A stretch of 64,000 nt of DNA, from the NCBI RefSeq assembly GCF_001274725.1, contig NZ_LGUF01000007.1:3971039-4035038 (forward strand), in the 5' to 3' direction. The notes under the pieces are model-generated. The model ran no database searches. It was given only the letters and a program-made list of their open reading frames with translations, and was not told the DNA's origin. Of the stretch, positions 16,787 to 25,505 are shown piece after piece. Within the stretch, counting starts at the first letter, position 1; each line of letters begins with the position of its first letter. A program made the position numbers and the translations under genes. The stretch comes from Sporosarcina globispora (GTDB lineage: Bacteria; Bacillota; Bacilli; Bacillales; Cytobacillaceae).

Positions 16787-17575
16787 TTACTTAGCTCCGA
16801 GTCCCCCATCTACAACCAATATTTGTCCTGTACAATAATCAGAAGCCGCAGAAGCAAAGTAAAGGACAGCGCCTGCTATATCATTGTCTTCACCTAATCT
16901 CCTAACTGGCACTTGAGAGGCAATGATTGGACCTGCTTTTTGTACAAGCGTTCCTGGTATTTCTGGGTTATTCATTCCCGTTTGAAAAACGCCAGGAGCA
17001 ATGGAATTCACAGTCAATCCATGGCGTCCCCACTTAACGGCAAGATCCTTCGTCAAAGTCATAACAGCCCCCTTACTTGTTGTATATCCTACAGAGTCGA
17101 CGGCTTCAGGGTCAGTACCTTTAAATCCAATGCTAGAAGAAATGTTAATGATTTTTCCGTATTCGTTCTCTATCATATGTCTTCCGAGAGCCTGACACAT
17201 CAGGAATGTTCCTGTAACATTGGTATCAATCATTTCTAGCCATTGCTTCAAAGGCATTTCAGTAGCAGGTGTTTCATAAACCGTTCCACTGCTGTTAATT
17301 AAGATTTCAACCTTGCCAAAATGAGAAATAACTTTATCTACACCTTGTCGGACCGATTCAGGGTCTGTTACATCCAATGCGAGTGCGAGGGCTTGTCTTC
17401 CCAGCACTTCGATTTCTTGGACAACTTTCTCGCAAACCTCTAAACGGCGTGAGCATACTGCAACATTTGCGCCTGCTTCTGCCAGCGCTAGTGCCATGAT
17501 ACGCCCTAACCCACTCCCCCCTCCGGTAACCATGGCTGTTTTTCCTGTTAAATCAAACAATTTTGCAGTTGACAT
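16787..17575 (-). CDS. SDR family oxidoreductase (SDR1)
   Basis: 262 residues, classical short-chain dehydrogenase. Cofactor motif TGGGSGLG (about 17-24), NSSG at about 93, catalytic Ser in IISISS-like NISSSIGFKG, and an intact YTTSK (about 166-170). The C-terminal CTGQILVVDGGLG is typical. It resembles gluconate 5-dehydrogenase/FabG-like enzymes, with an alcohol or keto substrate that cannot be named. ATG follows GGAGGAG. It has its own palindrome promoter c and a cre-like site in the leader, so it is expected to be induced by the pathway substrate and repressed by good sugars. Confidence 0.85.
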   Translation of the reverse strand: MSTAKLFDLTGKTAMVTGGGSGLGRIMALALAEAGANVAVCSRRLEVCEKVVQEIEVLGRQALALALDVTDPESVRQGVDKVISHFGKVEILINSSGTVYETPATEMPLKQWLEMIDTNVTGTFLMCQALGRHMIENEYGKIINISSSIGFKGTDPEAVDSVGYTTSKGAVMTLTKDLAVKWGRHGLTVNSIAPGVFQTGMNNPEIPGTLVQKAGPIIASQVPVRRLGEDNDIAGAVLYFASAASDYCTGQILVVDGGLGAK

Positions 17576-17605
17576 TCCAGATCTCCTCCTCTAAATTCCT
17601 ATTAT

Positions 17606-17619
17606 TGAAAGCGCTTAAA
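17606..17619. promoter_or_regulatory. cre-like site in the SDR1 leader
   Basis: TGAAAGCGCTTAAA, one mismatch to the cre consensus. It lies about 42-55 nt after the predicted start of promoter c and 31 nt before the SDR1 start codon. Confidence 0.6.
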
Positions 17620-17667
17620 ATGATAATTAATGTGATTATTATTAATATTTAAATTATTCTTATGTGT

Positions 17668-17713
17668 ATTTTTCAAATAAGTTATAATTAAATACAATTA
17701 AAGATTTTAATTT
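17668..17713 (-). promoter_or_regulatory. LysR-type promoter c
   Basis: Palindrome CAATTAAAGATTTTAATTT (17695-17713), one mismatch to the perfect arm. At the 21-nt position the minus strand has AAAAAT, a weak -10. The segment between (TATTTAATTATAACTTATT) is close to that in promoter a. It drives SDR1. Confidence 0.5.
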
Positions 17714-17813
17714 ACAAATAAATATTTCTAATAATTTTAAAGAATAACAGCCAAAAAACACGACTTTCTAAACAGATTCTAGACTTACTTCACTCCTTCT
17801 GAGAGAAAAGCCT

Positions 17814-17863
17814 AAAAAAGAGAAGTATCTTCGTCACACATGGACATTGGACTTCTCTTTTTA
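17814..17863 (-). terminator. intrinsic terminator of the cupin gene
   Basis: AAAAAAGAGAAGT pairs with ACTTCTCTTTTT across a loop containing CTTCGTC and GGACATTGG. It resembles the lysR terminator at 16550. Confidence 0.7.
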
Positions 17864-17875
17864 CAAATCTAACGA

Positions 17876-18343
17876 TTAAAACTTAGTCACATCTATAGGT
17901 GAAATTCCTTCAGCTGCACAATGATCATGGTATTTTTGCAAGAATGACTCCCAATTATCTCTAGCAATAATTTCTCCATTCTCATTCAAATAGTCTAATG
18001 TTGCCTCTACAATATTTAACGTAATAACCTCTTCATCCCCTACAGATTCAGGTGTGTGTTTGGATCCGGCAGGCTCATAAACGACATCACCGGCTTTGGA
18101 AACCCAATCATTCTCCATGTACCTCCAAGAACCCTTAACTGTGTATACAATAACCGTTCCGGGATGAAAATGGGTAGGAAGCTGTGTACCCGCCGGAACT
18201 TTTAACAAGGTAATCGTTTGACCTGTTACTGGATTGGCCTTCAGTAACTTAAAATGAGCCACCCCAAAATAAGGAATCCATGGTAAATCATCTGGACAGA
18301 TATTACTTGCATCATATACTTCTACAGCTTTTGCATTACTCAT
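17876..18343 (-). CDS. cupin of the 2,4'-dihydroxyacetophenone dioxygenase (DAD) family
   Basis: A 155-residue single cupin. The metal motif is LPTHFHPGTVIVYTVKGSWR with the family phrase WRYMENDWVSKAGDVVYEPAG and the late His of SKHTPES, giving three His ligands. DAD enzymes use non-haem iron to cleave the C-C bond of hydroxyacetophenones; the acidic C-terminal YHDHCAAEG is seen in relatives too. The real substrate here is unproven. It has its own promoter d and a terminator, so it is transcribed alone. ATG follows GAGGGGAT. Confidence 0.7.
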   Translation of the reverse strand: MSNAKAVEVYDASNICPDDLPWIPYFGVAHFKLLKANPVTGQTITLLKVPAGTQLPTHFHPGTVIVYTVKGSWRYMENDWVSKAGDVVYEPAGSKHTPESVGDEEVITLNIVEATLDYLNENGEIIARDNWESFLQKYHDHCAAEGISPIDVTKF

Positions 18344-18385
18344 TTACAATCCCCTCTTTTGCTTTATAATGTGAAATCCGTAAAT

Positions 18386-18399
18386 TGATAGTGTTTACA
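18386..18399. promoter_or_regulatory. cre-like site in the cupin leader
   Basis: The minus strand reads TGTAAACACTATCA, with CA replacing the central CG of the cre consensus. It lies about 33-46 nt after the predicted start of promoter d. Confidence 0.4.
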
Positions 18400-18438
18400 C
18401 TAGGCAGATCATTAACTATTCCGAATTTCTTAATTTTC

Positions 18439-18483
18439 AGTATACTTATAATTGTTTGTTTAATAAAATTATGATTTTTAATA
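18439..18483 (-). promoter_or_regulatory. LysR-type promoter d (degenerate)
   Basis: AAAATTAT-GAT-TTTTAATA at 18465-18483 is a degraded form of the island palindrome. TATACT (minus strand, 18439-18444) follows 20 nt later. It drives the cupin gene. Confidence 0.45.
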
Positions 18484-18559
18484 TGCATTTTAGTTACATT
18501 AATATATACTGGCAGTTTCCCTTCCTTTCTTTTTAGCTTTTGAATACCATGAATGATAT

Positions 18560-19858
18560 TTAAGTACTAACTAGCTCTTCCTCCTCAGTTTTAATCGTGG
18601 AGTGTATTTGCTTTGTGGGACGTACACCAATCCCAAATAATACTCCGATAATTATCATCCCAAAAGCAGAGGCTTGAAAGGCATAATGATAGCCTAAGGT
18701 CTCACTCGCTGCATATTGAATAAAATAACCGAATACGATGGGAGCAATCATACTTCCTGTATTTGAAAGAGCAATATATGCCCCTTGTGCCTTGCCGATG
18801 TTTTGAGGAGAAAACAAATCCATTAATATAGAGGGTGCGAGTGAAAGAATAACCATTCCAAAACCTGGTGCGAAGGTGAAACACAAAATAGAGATAGCAT
18901 TCGAACTTACGACACTTCCAAGATATAAGTAAATAGCAGATATCACCATCATACAACTTGCAAGAGTTACTCGTGCTTTCCGAATATCTCCTGTTTTTTG
19001 ATAAAGCCAATCGGATAACATAGCAAAGCCAATTTGGCTAAAGGCAGCGAAAAGAAAAGGCAAAGCCACGGCTAGTTTTAACGTTTGGCCGCTAAACTGA
19101 TGTACTGTGGAAAAGTATGCTGGATACCACACCGATTGAACGGACACTAACCAATAGGCACAACCTCCAGCCAAAACGGTCAAAATATAATTTTTAGAAA
19201 AAAGATGCGGAATAAACTGACGCCAAGAAACCTTTGAGATGGTGCATGAATGCTTTTCCACTTGATCAAATGATGGCAATCCGATTTCTTGCGGACATGC
19301 TTTACCGTAAAACAGCCAAAAACCTAACCAAATCAGTCCAACAACCCCCATCGCTATAAAAGCAGATCTCCAACCATATTGATCGGTTAAGGAAATTAAT
19401 AATGGCGAAGCAATCGCAGGTCCCATCATAGTGCCAAATAGAACCGCAGCATAGCTTATTCCATGTCGATGTTTCGGAAACCATTTTCCTAGCATAGTTG
19501 TTACTACAGGAGAAGCTGGCCCTTCACCTACTCCCAAAATGATCCTTGTTAATATAAGCAGAGAAAAACTGGAAACAAATGGGGTAGCAAATTGTACCGT
19601 TAACCAGATCAATGACATCCAAATAAACAATTTTTTCGGATTTTTAGAATCTGCCATGCCGCCAAGTAAGATGGAGGTTATGGAAAAAAACCAATAAAAA
19701 GAACTGCCCACAAGTCCCCATTGAGAAGCACTTAAATGTAACTCCTTCATTAGAGGAACAGAAACCAAACCAATGAGAATTTTATCAATTTGGTTAATCA
19801 TAGCAATAAGAACTGCAAATAATAAGATAATCCAAGAGTATTTTGGAGTGCTTGACAT
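18560..19858 (-). CDS. MFS transporter, ACS-like family (MFS1)
   Basis: About 432 residues with 12 predicted TM helices. After the start come NQIDKILIGLVSVPLMKELH, GLVGSSFYWFFSITSILLGG and the loop 2-3 ADSKNPKK. ILGVGEGPASPVVTTMLGKW is the signature of anion:cation symporters that import organic acids such as hexuronates or aromatic acids. TAGGGGG precedes ATG 19858; the frame is open to 19879. It is closely similar along its length to MFS2 (24086-25375), so the two are tandem paralogues. Its presumed promoter is e, with the TauD-like pseudogene lying between. Confidence 0.85.
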   Translation of the reverse strand: MSSTPKYSWIILLFAVLIAMINQIDKILIGLVSVPLMKELHLSASQWGLVGSSFYWFFSITSILLGGMADSKNPKKLFIWMSLIWLTVQFATPFVSSFSLLILTRIILGVGEGPASPVVTTMLGKWFPKHRHGISYAAVLFGTMMGPAIASPLLISLTDQYGWRSAFIAMGVVGLIWLGFWLFYGKACPQEIGLPSFDQVEKHSCTISKVSWRQFIPHLFSKNYILTVLAGGCAYWLVSVQSVWYPAYFSTVHQFSGQTLKLAVALPFLFAAFSQIGFAMLSDWLYQKTGDIRKARVTLASCMMVISAIYLYLGSVVSSNAISILCFTFAPGFGMVILSLAPSILMDLFSPQNIGKAQGAYIALSNTGSMIAPIVFGYFIQYAASETLGYHYAFQASAFGMIIIGVLFGIGVRPTKQIHSTIKTEEEELVST

Positions 19859-19930
19859 ATAAGTCCCCCTATTTTTCATATTTGAAATAAAGCACCTCAG
19901 ATAATGATGCTCATTTCCTTGTCCCTATAG

Positions 19931-20163
19931 CTTCCCATTCTCCAGTTCATCACGAAGTAAGCGTTTTCATAAAGATTCAAGTGTTGGGAAACTCCTTGTT
20001 GCAAACAAGGCTTTAAACCCTTTTATTGAACATGAAATAACGCATTTTAAAGTAATAGAAGCGCTTTTACGAACAGTTCATACACTGATGAATTAGCTTT
20101 AGCTAGATCTATACATTTCACGCTATGATACTTACTTTTTACTTTAAAATGGACAACAAACAT
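19931..20163 (-). pseudogene. 5' remnant of a third TauD-like dioxygenase gene
   Basis: Reading from ATG 20163 gives MFVVHFKVKSKYHSVKCIDL and then AKANSSVYELFVKALLLL. It aligns without gaps to the first residues of TauD1 (MPYVLNEKIQGPSAWRGMDLAK) and TauD2. Two in-frame TAA stops follow (after LLLL and after FHVQ). Then KGLK matches, and finally a frame change is needed to read DELENGK (19931-19951). Homology stops there, with the remaining roughly 250 codons deleted. It sits immediately upstream of MFS1, the same TauD-MFS pairing as in the intact module downstream. Confidence 0.8.
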
Positions 20164-20294
20164 AATTCTCTTGTTCATTCCAAATGTCTAAAATTTACTA
20201 CTAAAATGCCTCAATTAAATGAAAAGGCTTTTATAAATATCATCAGCACCCCTCTCTAAATATTTTTTTGAATATTATAACTATTTCAATTATC

Positions 20295-20341
20295 ATTATA
20301 TCCATTTCAACCCTCATGAATAAAATTAAATAATTTAAACT
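20295..20341 (-). promoter_or_regulatory. LysR-type promoter e
   Basis: AAATTAAA-TAA-TTTAAACT at 20323-20341. On the minus strand TATAAT (20295-20300) follows 22 nt later. It is placed to transcribe the TauD-like pseudogene and MFS1, which would explain the otherwise overlong 415-nt leader of MFS1. Confidence 0.55.
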
Positions 20342-20487
20342 GCAAGTAACTTTCACTTATATTCAACATACGAACAAGGTGAATATTGAAAAACGATTAT
20401 AGAAATGATACCCGATCCTCTATTATCCTTAGTTACTCTATTTTGAAATGGCTAATCTTCTTTATTACATTAGTAACACTTAAATAC

Positions 20488-20533
20488 AAGTTAAAATGTT
20501 TAATTTTATTTAAACTGATTTAAAAGGTAGAAT
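20488..20533 (+). promoter_or_regulatory. LysR-type promoter f
   Basis: AAGTTAAA-ATG-TTTAATTT (20488-20506), 21 nt, then TAGAAT (20528-20533), all on the plus strand. The upstream ATTAGTAA and downstream TTTATTTAA blocks match the reverse complement of promoter a. It drives SDR2. Confidence 0.55.
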
Positions 20534-20607
20534 AAAAGAGAGAAAATATAGAAATTACTTTGAGTTTGGCCATACAGGGTGTTGAATCAAAATAGGAGGT
20601 TGAATAT

Positions 20608-21381
20608 ATGGACTTACAATTATCTGGAAAAAAAGCTCTTATTATAGGAGGAAGCCGTGGGATTGGCAGAGCCATTGCCCATCAGTTGGCACTGGAGGGC
20701 GTGGATTGTACAATTTGTGCAAGAAACGAATCCTCACTAAAGAAAGCTGCAGAAGAATTAACCCAGGAAACAAAACGAAATATCTATCCAATCGTGGCAG
20801 ATACCTCGAATCCTAACTCTATCATCCATTTAGTTGAAAGCGCAGCAGCTGCGATGGGGAGTATTGATATTCTCATCAACAGTGGAGCCCGTGTTGGCGG
20901 TACAGAGCCAGAGAATTTTCATGAGATTAAAGAGGAGCTTATTTTGAAAGATTTTGAAGAAAAGTATATGGGCTATTTTCGATCTATACGAGCTGTTGCT
21001 CCTCATATGATCAAAAATAAGTGGGGGCGTATTATTAATATAAGTGGTCTCGCTGCCAGAATAGGCGGCAATTATTTTAGTTCTGGGCCGCGTAATGCCT
21101 CTGTTGTTCATTTAACAAAATCCGCATCATTGGAATTAGGAAAACACGGCATTAACGTCAATGCTATCTATCCAGGGATTGTAGATACTGAAACGAATAG
21201 AAAACAATTTCATACGGAAGAAGCTGTAAGCCAGGCAGCAGCATTAAGTCCTCTCAATCGCTTGATTACACCGGAGGAAGTTGCTTATGTCGTTGCCTTC
21301 CTTGCTTCACCCCTGTCAGCATCAATTACCGGCGATGTCATTTCAGTAACTGGAGGCATTGGTAATACGGTTTATTACTAA
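20608..21381 (+). CDS. SDR-fold protein lacking the usual YxxxK (SDR2)
   Basis: 257 residues. The Rossmann motif is intact (GGSRGIG about 14-20, then INSGA about 90). The N/S region is normal (RIINISGLAARIGG). Where classical SDRs have YxxxK this protein reads SGPRNASVVHLTK, aligning Ser and Asn to the catalytic Tyr and Lys. It either belongs to an atypical SDR group with altered chemistry or is not a dehydrogenase. ATG follows AGGAGG. It is the only catabolic enzyme of the island on the plus strand and has its own promoter f and terminator. Confidence 0.75.
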   Translation: MDLQLSGKKALIIGGSRGIGRAIAHQLALEGVDCTICARNESSLKKAAEELTQETKRNIYPIVADTSNPNSIIHLVESAAAAMGSIDILINSGARVGGTEPENFHEIKEELILKDFEEKYMGYFRSIRAVAPHMIKNKWGRIINISGLAARIGGNYFSSGPRNASVVHLTKSASLELGKHGINVNAIYPGIVDTETNRKQFHTEEAVSQAAALSPLNRLITPEEVAYVVAFLASPLSASITGDVISVTGGIGNTVYY

Positions 21382-21461
21382 AAACAAGCAGTTAATACCT
21401 TCTTTGAAACAATTTTCCATCCATTCAATAGTAGAACCTATATTTATTAACCATACTTATT

Positions 21462-21508
21462 AGTAGCACAGACCAAGGACATGGCCAGTGCTACTCTTTT
21501 TTTATTTA
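21462..21508 (+). terminator. intrinsic terminator of SDR2
   Basis: AGTAGCAC (21462-21469) pairs with GTGCTACT (21488-21495), followed by CTTTTTTTATTT. Confidence 0.75.
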
Positions 21509-21515
21509 GAAAGAC

Positions 21516-21562
21516 AACCATAAAGACACCTCTACGAATTCACGTAAGGTGTCTTTATGGTT
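21516..21562 (-). terminator. long hairpin behind the alpha/beta hydrolase
   Basis: A 16-bp perfect stem AACCATAAAGACACCT / AGGTGTCTTTATGGTT between the convergent SDR2 and hydrolase genes. It probably ends the minus-strand operon. Confidence 0.6.
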
Positions 21563-21653
21563 TATCTGAAACGTTTCTGACTAAATATCAAAGATGTTCT
21601 CGGCATTCCTTGATTCTTTTAAATAAAGCTACTATGACCCTCTGAGAATACTA

Positions 21654-22601
21654 TTAATTCCAGTTGGTCAATAAATTAGTGGTACGTAAAAACTTGTTAA
21701 TCTTAGAAACCGTTAATTCAATATTCTTAGGAAACACAGCCATGTTTGAAAAAAAACCGTGAATCATTCCTGATTCACATGCATATTCAACTTTTACACC
21801 AGCTGTTTGCAAACGATCAGCATACGCCTTTCCTTCATCCCGAAGCACATCATTTTCCGCCGTAATCACAATAGCTGGCGGGAGATTACTTATATCTTCA
21901 GCGATTAAGGGAGAAGCGTATCCATTATACCTATCCTCTTCATTCCTTAAATAATGATTACGGAACCAAAACAGAAGCTCACGATCCAAACCAAATCCTT
22001 TTGCAAACGTTTGATGAGATTTTGTATTAAATTCAAGGTTTGTCGCAGGATAAATCAGGACTTGCGCAGATATGTCTGGACCTTTTCTGTCTCTCGCCTT
22101 CATAGATACTACAGTCGCTAAATTACCACCTACACTATCCCCGCCTACTATCAATCTAGAAATATCTCCGTTAAAAGAGGTTCCTTTTTCATAAACCCAT
22201 TCCAATGCCGCATAAGCATCTTCAACCGGGGTCGGAAACTTATACTCTGGAGCTAGACGATAGTTGACAGATACAACAATACTGCCCGTTCTATGTGCAA
22301 GCATTCGGCAGCTTGGATCTGTCGCTTCGAGGTCTCCTAGAACCCATCCTCCACCATGGTAATAAATAAATAAAGGGAAGGGGCCCCTCCCTTCCGGTAT
22401 ATATACCCTACATTTGATTTCAGCATCTTTGCTTACTGGAATCATCCAATCTTCTGCCTTTGAAAGCAGATCTGATTCGATAGGATGCTGCTGTGCTTTC
22501 GAAAGCATCTCTCGTACAGTCTTAGGATCCATCGTATAAATAGGAGGCATCTGGTTAAATGCTAGTAAGTATTTTTCTGCTTGCGGATCTAAATTTGCCA
22601 A
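21654..22601 (-). CDS. alpha/beta hydrolase, hormone-sensitive-lipase (HSL) type
   Basis: A 315-residue esterase fold. Oxyanion motif YYHGGGWVLGD (about 80-90), nucleophile elbow GGDSVGGNLA (Ser about 154), acidic residue in TAENDVLRDEG, and His in the C-terminal GMIHGFF. No signal peptide, so intracellular. It probably hydrolyses an ester or lactone intermediate. TTG start 22601 behind AAAGGAGG. It is the last gene of the five-gene run acyl-CoA ligase - TauD2 - MFS2 - TauD1 - hydrolase. Confidence 0.85.
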   Translation of the reverse strand: MANLDPQAEKYLLAFNQMPPIYTMDPKTVREMLSKAQQHPIESDLLSKAEDWMIPVSKDAEIKCRVYIPEGRGPFPLFIYYHGGGWVLGDLEATDPSCRMLAHRTGSIVVSVNYRLAPEYKFPTPVEDAYAALEWVYEKGTSFNGDISRLIVGGDSVGGNLATVVSMKARDRKGPDISAQVLIYPATNLEFNTKSHQTFAKGFGLDRELLFWFRNHYLRNEEDRYNGYASPLIAEDISNLPPAIVITAENDVLRDEGKAYADRLQTAGVKVEYACESGMIHGFFSNMAVFPKNIELTVSKINKFLRTTNLLTNWN

Positions 22602-22742
22602 GAAACATCATCCTCCTTTCATATTCTGTAAAATCAATTATGTCTAAGTTTTTTTCTAAAATATTGGTGACAAGTTTATGCTTTTCTACTAAACTCTCAA
22701 TTTAATACAAATATTTCTCGATATTTTCTACACGATCACCAG

Positions 22743-23744
22743 CTATTTATTATTTACAGCCATACCTTCTCTACAAACCTCGAAATCAGGGGCAATTTTT
22801 CGACCATTTGGCATGTTGAGCCACAATCTTAATAAATGACGCTTACGCTCATCTTCTTCATAATCTTCAAATGTAGTTCGTGAATGAAAAATAGTATAGT
22901 TATTAACGAATTGCATATCACCTGGCTCCATCATCATATCAATATGCATGTTTTTATCATGAGTAAGGGAATCTATAAAATTAAACACTTCCATCTCCTT
23001 TTTTGACAAAGAGACACCTGTTTTCGTTTGTGCTGATTCAACATATTGACGTAAATATCTGCAGCTCAATTTGCCATCGTAATAACTAAAAATTGGTGAT
23101 GTAAATATTGGAGATTGTCCTGGTGCTTCTTCCCCACGAAGATCATGGAAGAAAGGACGATAGAGGGTTTCAAGATACTCTGGGTGCTTCTCTAAAATTT
23201 CATTATAAACAGCTATCGCACTTGCGATACTACTTAAACCACCAGATTTCGCTTTGCAAAGACAAAGTAATCCGACAACATCAGCTAAATCTGTATGATA
23301 GTCAAGATGCACATTTGTTTGGTAACCGCGTACTTTAGAATTATCCTTAAAGTCGAAACCTCGATCTTTTATATTCCCTAAGAGAGTTCCTTTTGCGTCT
23401 TGTGTTATCGGATTGCCCAAGTGCAAGCCGATCCCCCAGTAAATAATGCTCGCTTCCTCAACCGTATACTTTTCCATCGGTAATCCACGAATTAATAGAA
23501 ACCCTTTCCCATTCTCCAGTTCATCTATAAAATATGCAATTTCATCAGCAAGATTAGGAATTGGGAAGTCCGCCTTTGTAAAATCAGGTGCTTTCAACCC
23601 CTTTTGTTGAATATGAACCAAAGCTTTTTCAAGATCTGCGAGTGTTTTCCTGGACAAATGATAAATCCATGAATCATCCTTAGCTAAATCCATTCCTCTC
23701 CACGCTGATGGTCCTTGAATTTTTTCATTTAATACATACGGCAT
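22743..23744 (-). CDS. TauD/TfdA-like Fe(II)/2-oxoglutarate dioxygenase (TauD1)
   Basis: 333 residues. The iron facial triad is visible: the HTD of VHLDYHTDLADVVGLL (about 148-150) and the distal His of NNYTIFHSRT (about 290). The Arg of RKRHLLRLWL binds 2-oxoglutarate in the family. The N-terminal motif GPSAWRGMDLAKDDSWIYHL is shared with TauD2. Such enzymes hydroxylate an unactivated carbon, often to release a leaving group; the substrate cannot be inferred. AAGGAGGG precedes ATG. The 342-nt gap to MFS2 upstream holds no gene I can see. Confidence 0.82.
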   Translation of the reverse strand: MPYVLNEKIQGPSAWRGMDLAKDDSWIYHLSRKTLADLEKALVHIQQKGLKAPDFTKADFPIPNLADEIAYFIDELENGKGFLLIRGLPMEKYTVEEASIIYWGIGLHLGNPITQDAKGTLLGNIKDRGFDFKDNSKVRGYQTNVHLDYHTDLADVVGLLCLCKAKSGGLSSIASAIAVYNEILEKHPEYLETLYRPFFHDLRGEEAPGQSPIFTSPIFSYYDGKLSCRYLRQYVESAQTKTGVSLSKKEMEVFNFIDSLTHDKNMHIDMMMEPGDMQFVNNYTIFHSRTTFEDYEEDERKRHLLRLWLNMPNGRKIAPDFEVCREGMAVNNK

Positions 23745-24085
23745 GAATTACCCTCCTTCAATATTGTTCGTTCTTTACCCAACCTTCTCTAGTCAAATTT
23801 CACCTGCTCTGTTTCTATAAATCTATCTTTTAAATTTATTACCTTCAGTGGACAACCATTATGGTATTTCTCCAAATTTGATTTCCCATTCCTCTAGGAA
23901 TAATTTGACCGTTCCCATTCTATTAACCTTTCAAGTTTTGAAATCCGTAAATACTACATTAAGGAATTAAATAGACTTAATATTCAGTTTATTTAATTTG
24001 ATATCATTCATCACCCCCTCTGACAGATTAACCCTGCTAAAGTTGGTTACTCGTACAACATTTCAAATGACGTGTATGATTGCTC

Positions 24086-25375
24086 CTAAGATTGAACATA
24101 ATCAGATTTGATCGTGGTATGGCTTCGCTTGGCGGGACGTACACCAATCCAAAACAATATTCCGATAATGAGCATTCCAAAAGAAGAGGCTTCAAACGCA
24201 TAACCATATCCCATAGCTTCAGTCGCTGAATGTTGAATAAGATAACCGAATACCATTGGAGCAATAATGCTTGTTGCACTTGCAAGAGCAATGAATGTTC
24301 CCTGTGCCTTACCAATGTTTTGAGGAGAATAGAACTCCATCAATATAGCAGGTGCGAGTGAAAGAATTACATAAGCAAAACCGGGAGCAAGGGTAAAGAA
24401 AACAATCGTCATAGCCGTTGAATCGGCGGCGTTTCCCAGATATACACACAGAGCAGATAGCAACATCATGAAACCTGCAAGATTAACGCGTGCTTTACGA
24501 ATATCTCCCGTTTTGCGATAAAGCCAATCTGATAACATGGCAAATCCAATTTGGCAAAAAGCTGCGAAAAGAAAAGGTAAAGCTACAGCTAGTTGTAACA
24601 TTTGACCATTAAACTGTTGAACCTTAGTAAAGTAAGCCGGAAACCATACCGATTGAACAGCCAATAGCCAATAAGCACAACCTCCACACAAAACGATTAA
24701 AATAAAATTTTTAGAAAAAAGATGCGGAAGAAACTCGCGCCAAGAAACCTTTAAAAGGCTCGATGACTGCTTCTCCTCTTGCTGAAAGGAAGGATACCCG
24801 ATTTCTTGTGGATTATCTCTCCCAAAAACGAGCCAAAATACTAGCACTATTAATCCCATAACACCCATTGCAATAAATGCTGATCTCCAACCATATTGAT
24901 CGATTAAGGAGATTAATAATGGAGAAGCAATCGCAGATCCTCCTGTTGTTCCTAACAATACAGCACCAAAGCCTATACCATGCCTATGTTTCGGGAACCA
25001 TTTTCCTATGATTGCTGTGGATAGAGCGGGAGCTGGACCTTCACCTGCTCCCAAAATGATTCTCGTTAACACGAGCAGAGATACACTGGAAACAAAAGGT
25101 GTAGCAAATTGAACCAATAACCAAATTAAAGACATCCACGATAACATTTTTTTCGTATTTTTGGAATCAGCCATGCCGCCAAGAATGAGAGAAGAAAAGG
25201 TAAAAGCCCAAAAGAAAGAACTTCCCACAACTCCCCATTGAGATGGGCTTAAATCCAACTCTTTCATGACAGGAACAGAAACCAAACCAATGATAATTTT
25301 ATCCACTTGGTTGATCATACCGGAAAGAACAAGAAAAAATAAAATGAACCAAGAATATTTTGGTGTACGTGTCAT
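24086..25375 (-). CDS. MFS transporter, ACS-like family (MFS2)
   Basis: 429 residues, 12 TM helices, paralogue of MFS1. NQVDKIIIGLVSVPVMKELD, SSFFWAFTFSSLILGGMADS and LGAGEGPAPALSTAIIGKWF align directly to the other copy. It is presumably the importer for the substrate of TauD1/TauD2, an organic acid by family. GGGGGAGG lies 3-4 nt before ATG. It lies between the two intact dioxygenase genes, and the order TauD-MFS repeats the arrangement of the pseudogene and MFS1. Confidence 0.87.
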   Translation of the reverse strand: MTRTPKYSWFILFFLVLSGMINQVDKIIIGLVSVPVMKELDLSPSQWGVVGSSFFWAFTFSSLILGGMADSKNTKKMLSWMSLIWLLVQFATPFVSSVSLLVLTRIILGAGEGPAPALSTAIIGKWFPKHRHGIGFGAVLLGTTGGSAIASPLLISLIDQYGWRSAFIAMGVMGLIVLVFWLVFGRDNPQEIGYPSFQQEEKQSSSLLKVSWREFLPHLFSKNFILIVLCGGCAYWLLAVQSVWFPAYFTKVQQFNGQMLQLAVALPFLFAAFCQIGFAMLSDWLYRKTGDIRKARVNLAGFMMLLSALCVYLGNAADSTAMTIVFFTLAPGFAYVILSLAPAILMEFYSPQNIGKAQGTFIALASATSIIAPMVFGYLIQHSATEAMGYGYAFEASSFGMLIIGILFWIGVRPAKRSHTTIKSDYVQS

Positions 25376-25505
25376 ATACCTCCCCCTAACTTTTCACAGA
25401 GGGAGTACCTTTTCCTAAAAAATTGGAAAAGGACCCTCCGTCACATTAATTAATTGCTGTTCCTATAAACGGTTTATAAAATCATACTTCCGGATGGAAG
25501 CCCAA

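Noticed and set aside
19956..19969. Good cre-like sequence TGAAAACGCTTACT (minus strand) before MFS1
   Set aside because: It lies inside the TauD-like pseudogene and over 300 nt after the predicted start of promoter e. It may be chance coding sequence, so it is not listed as a control site.
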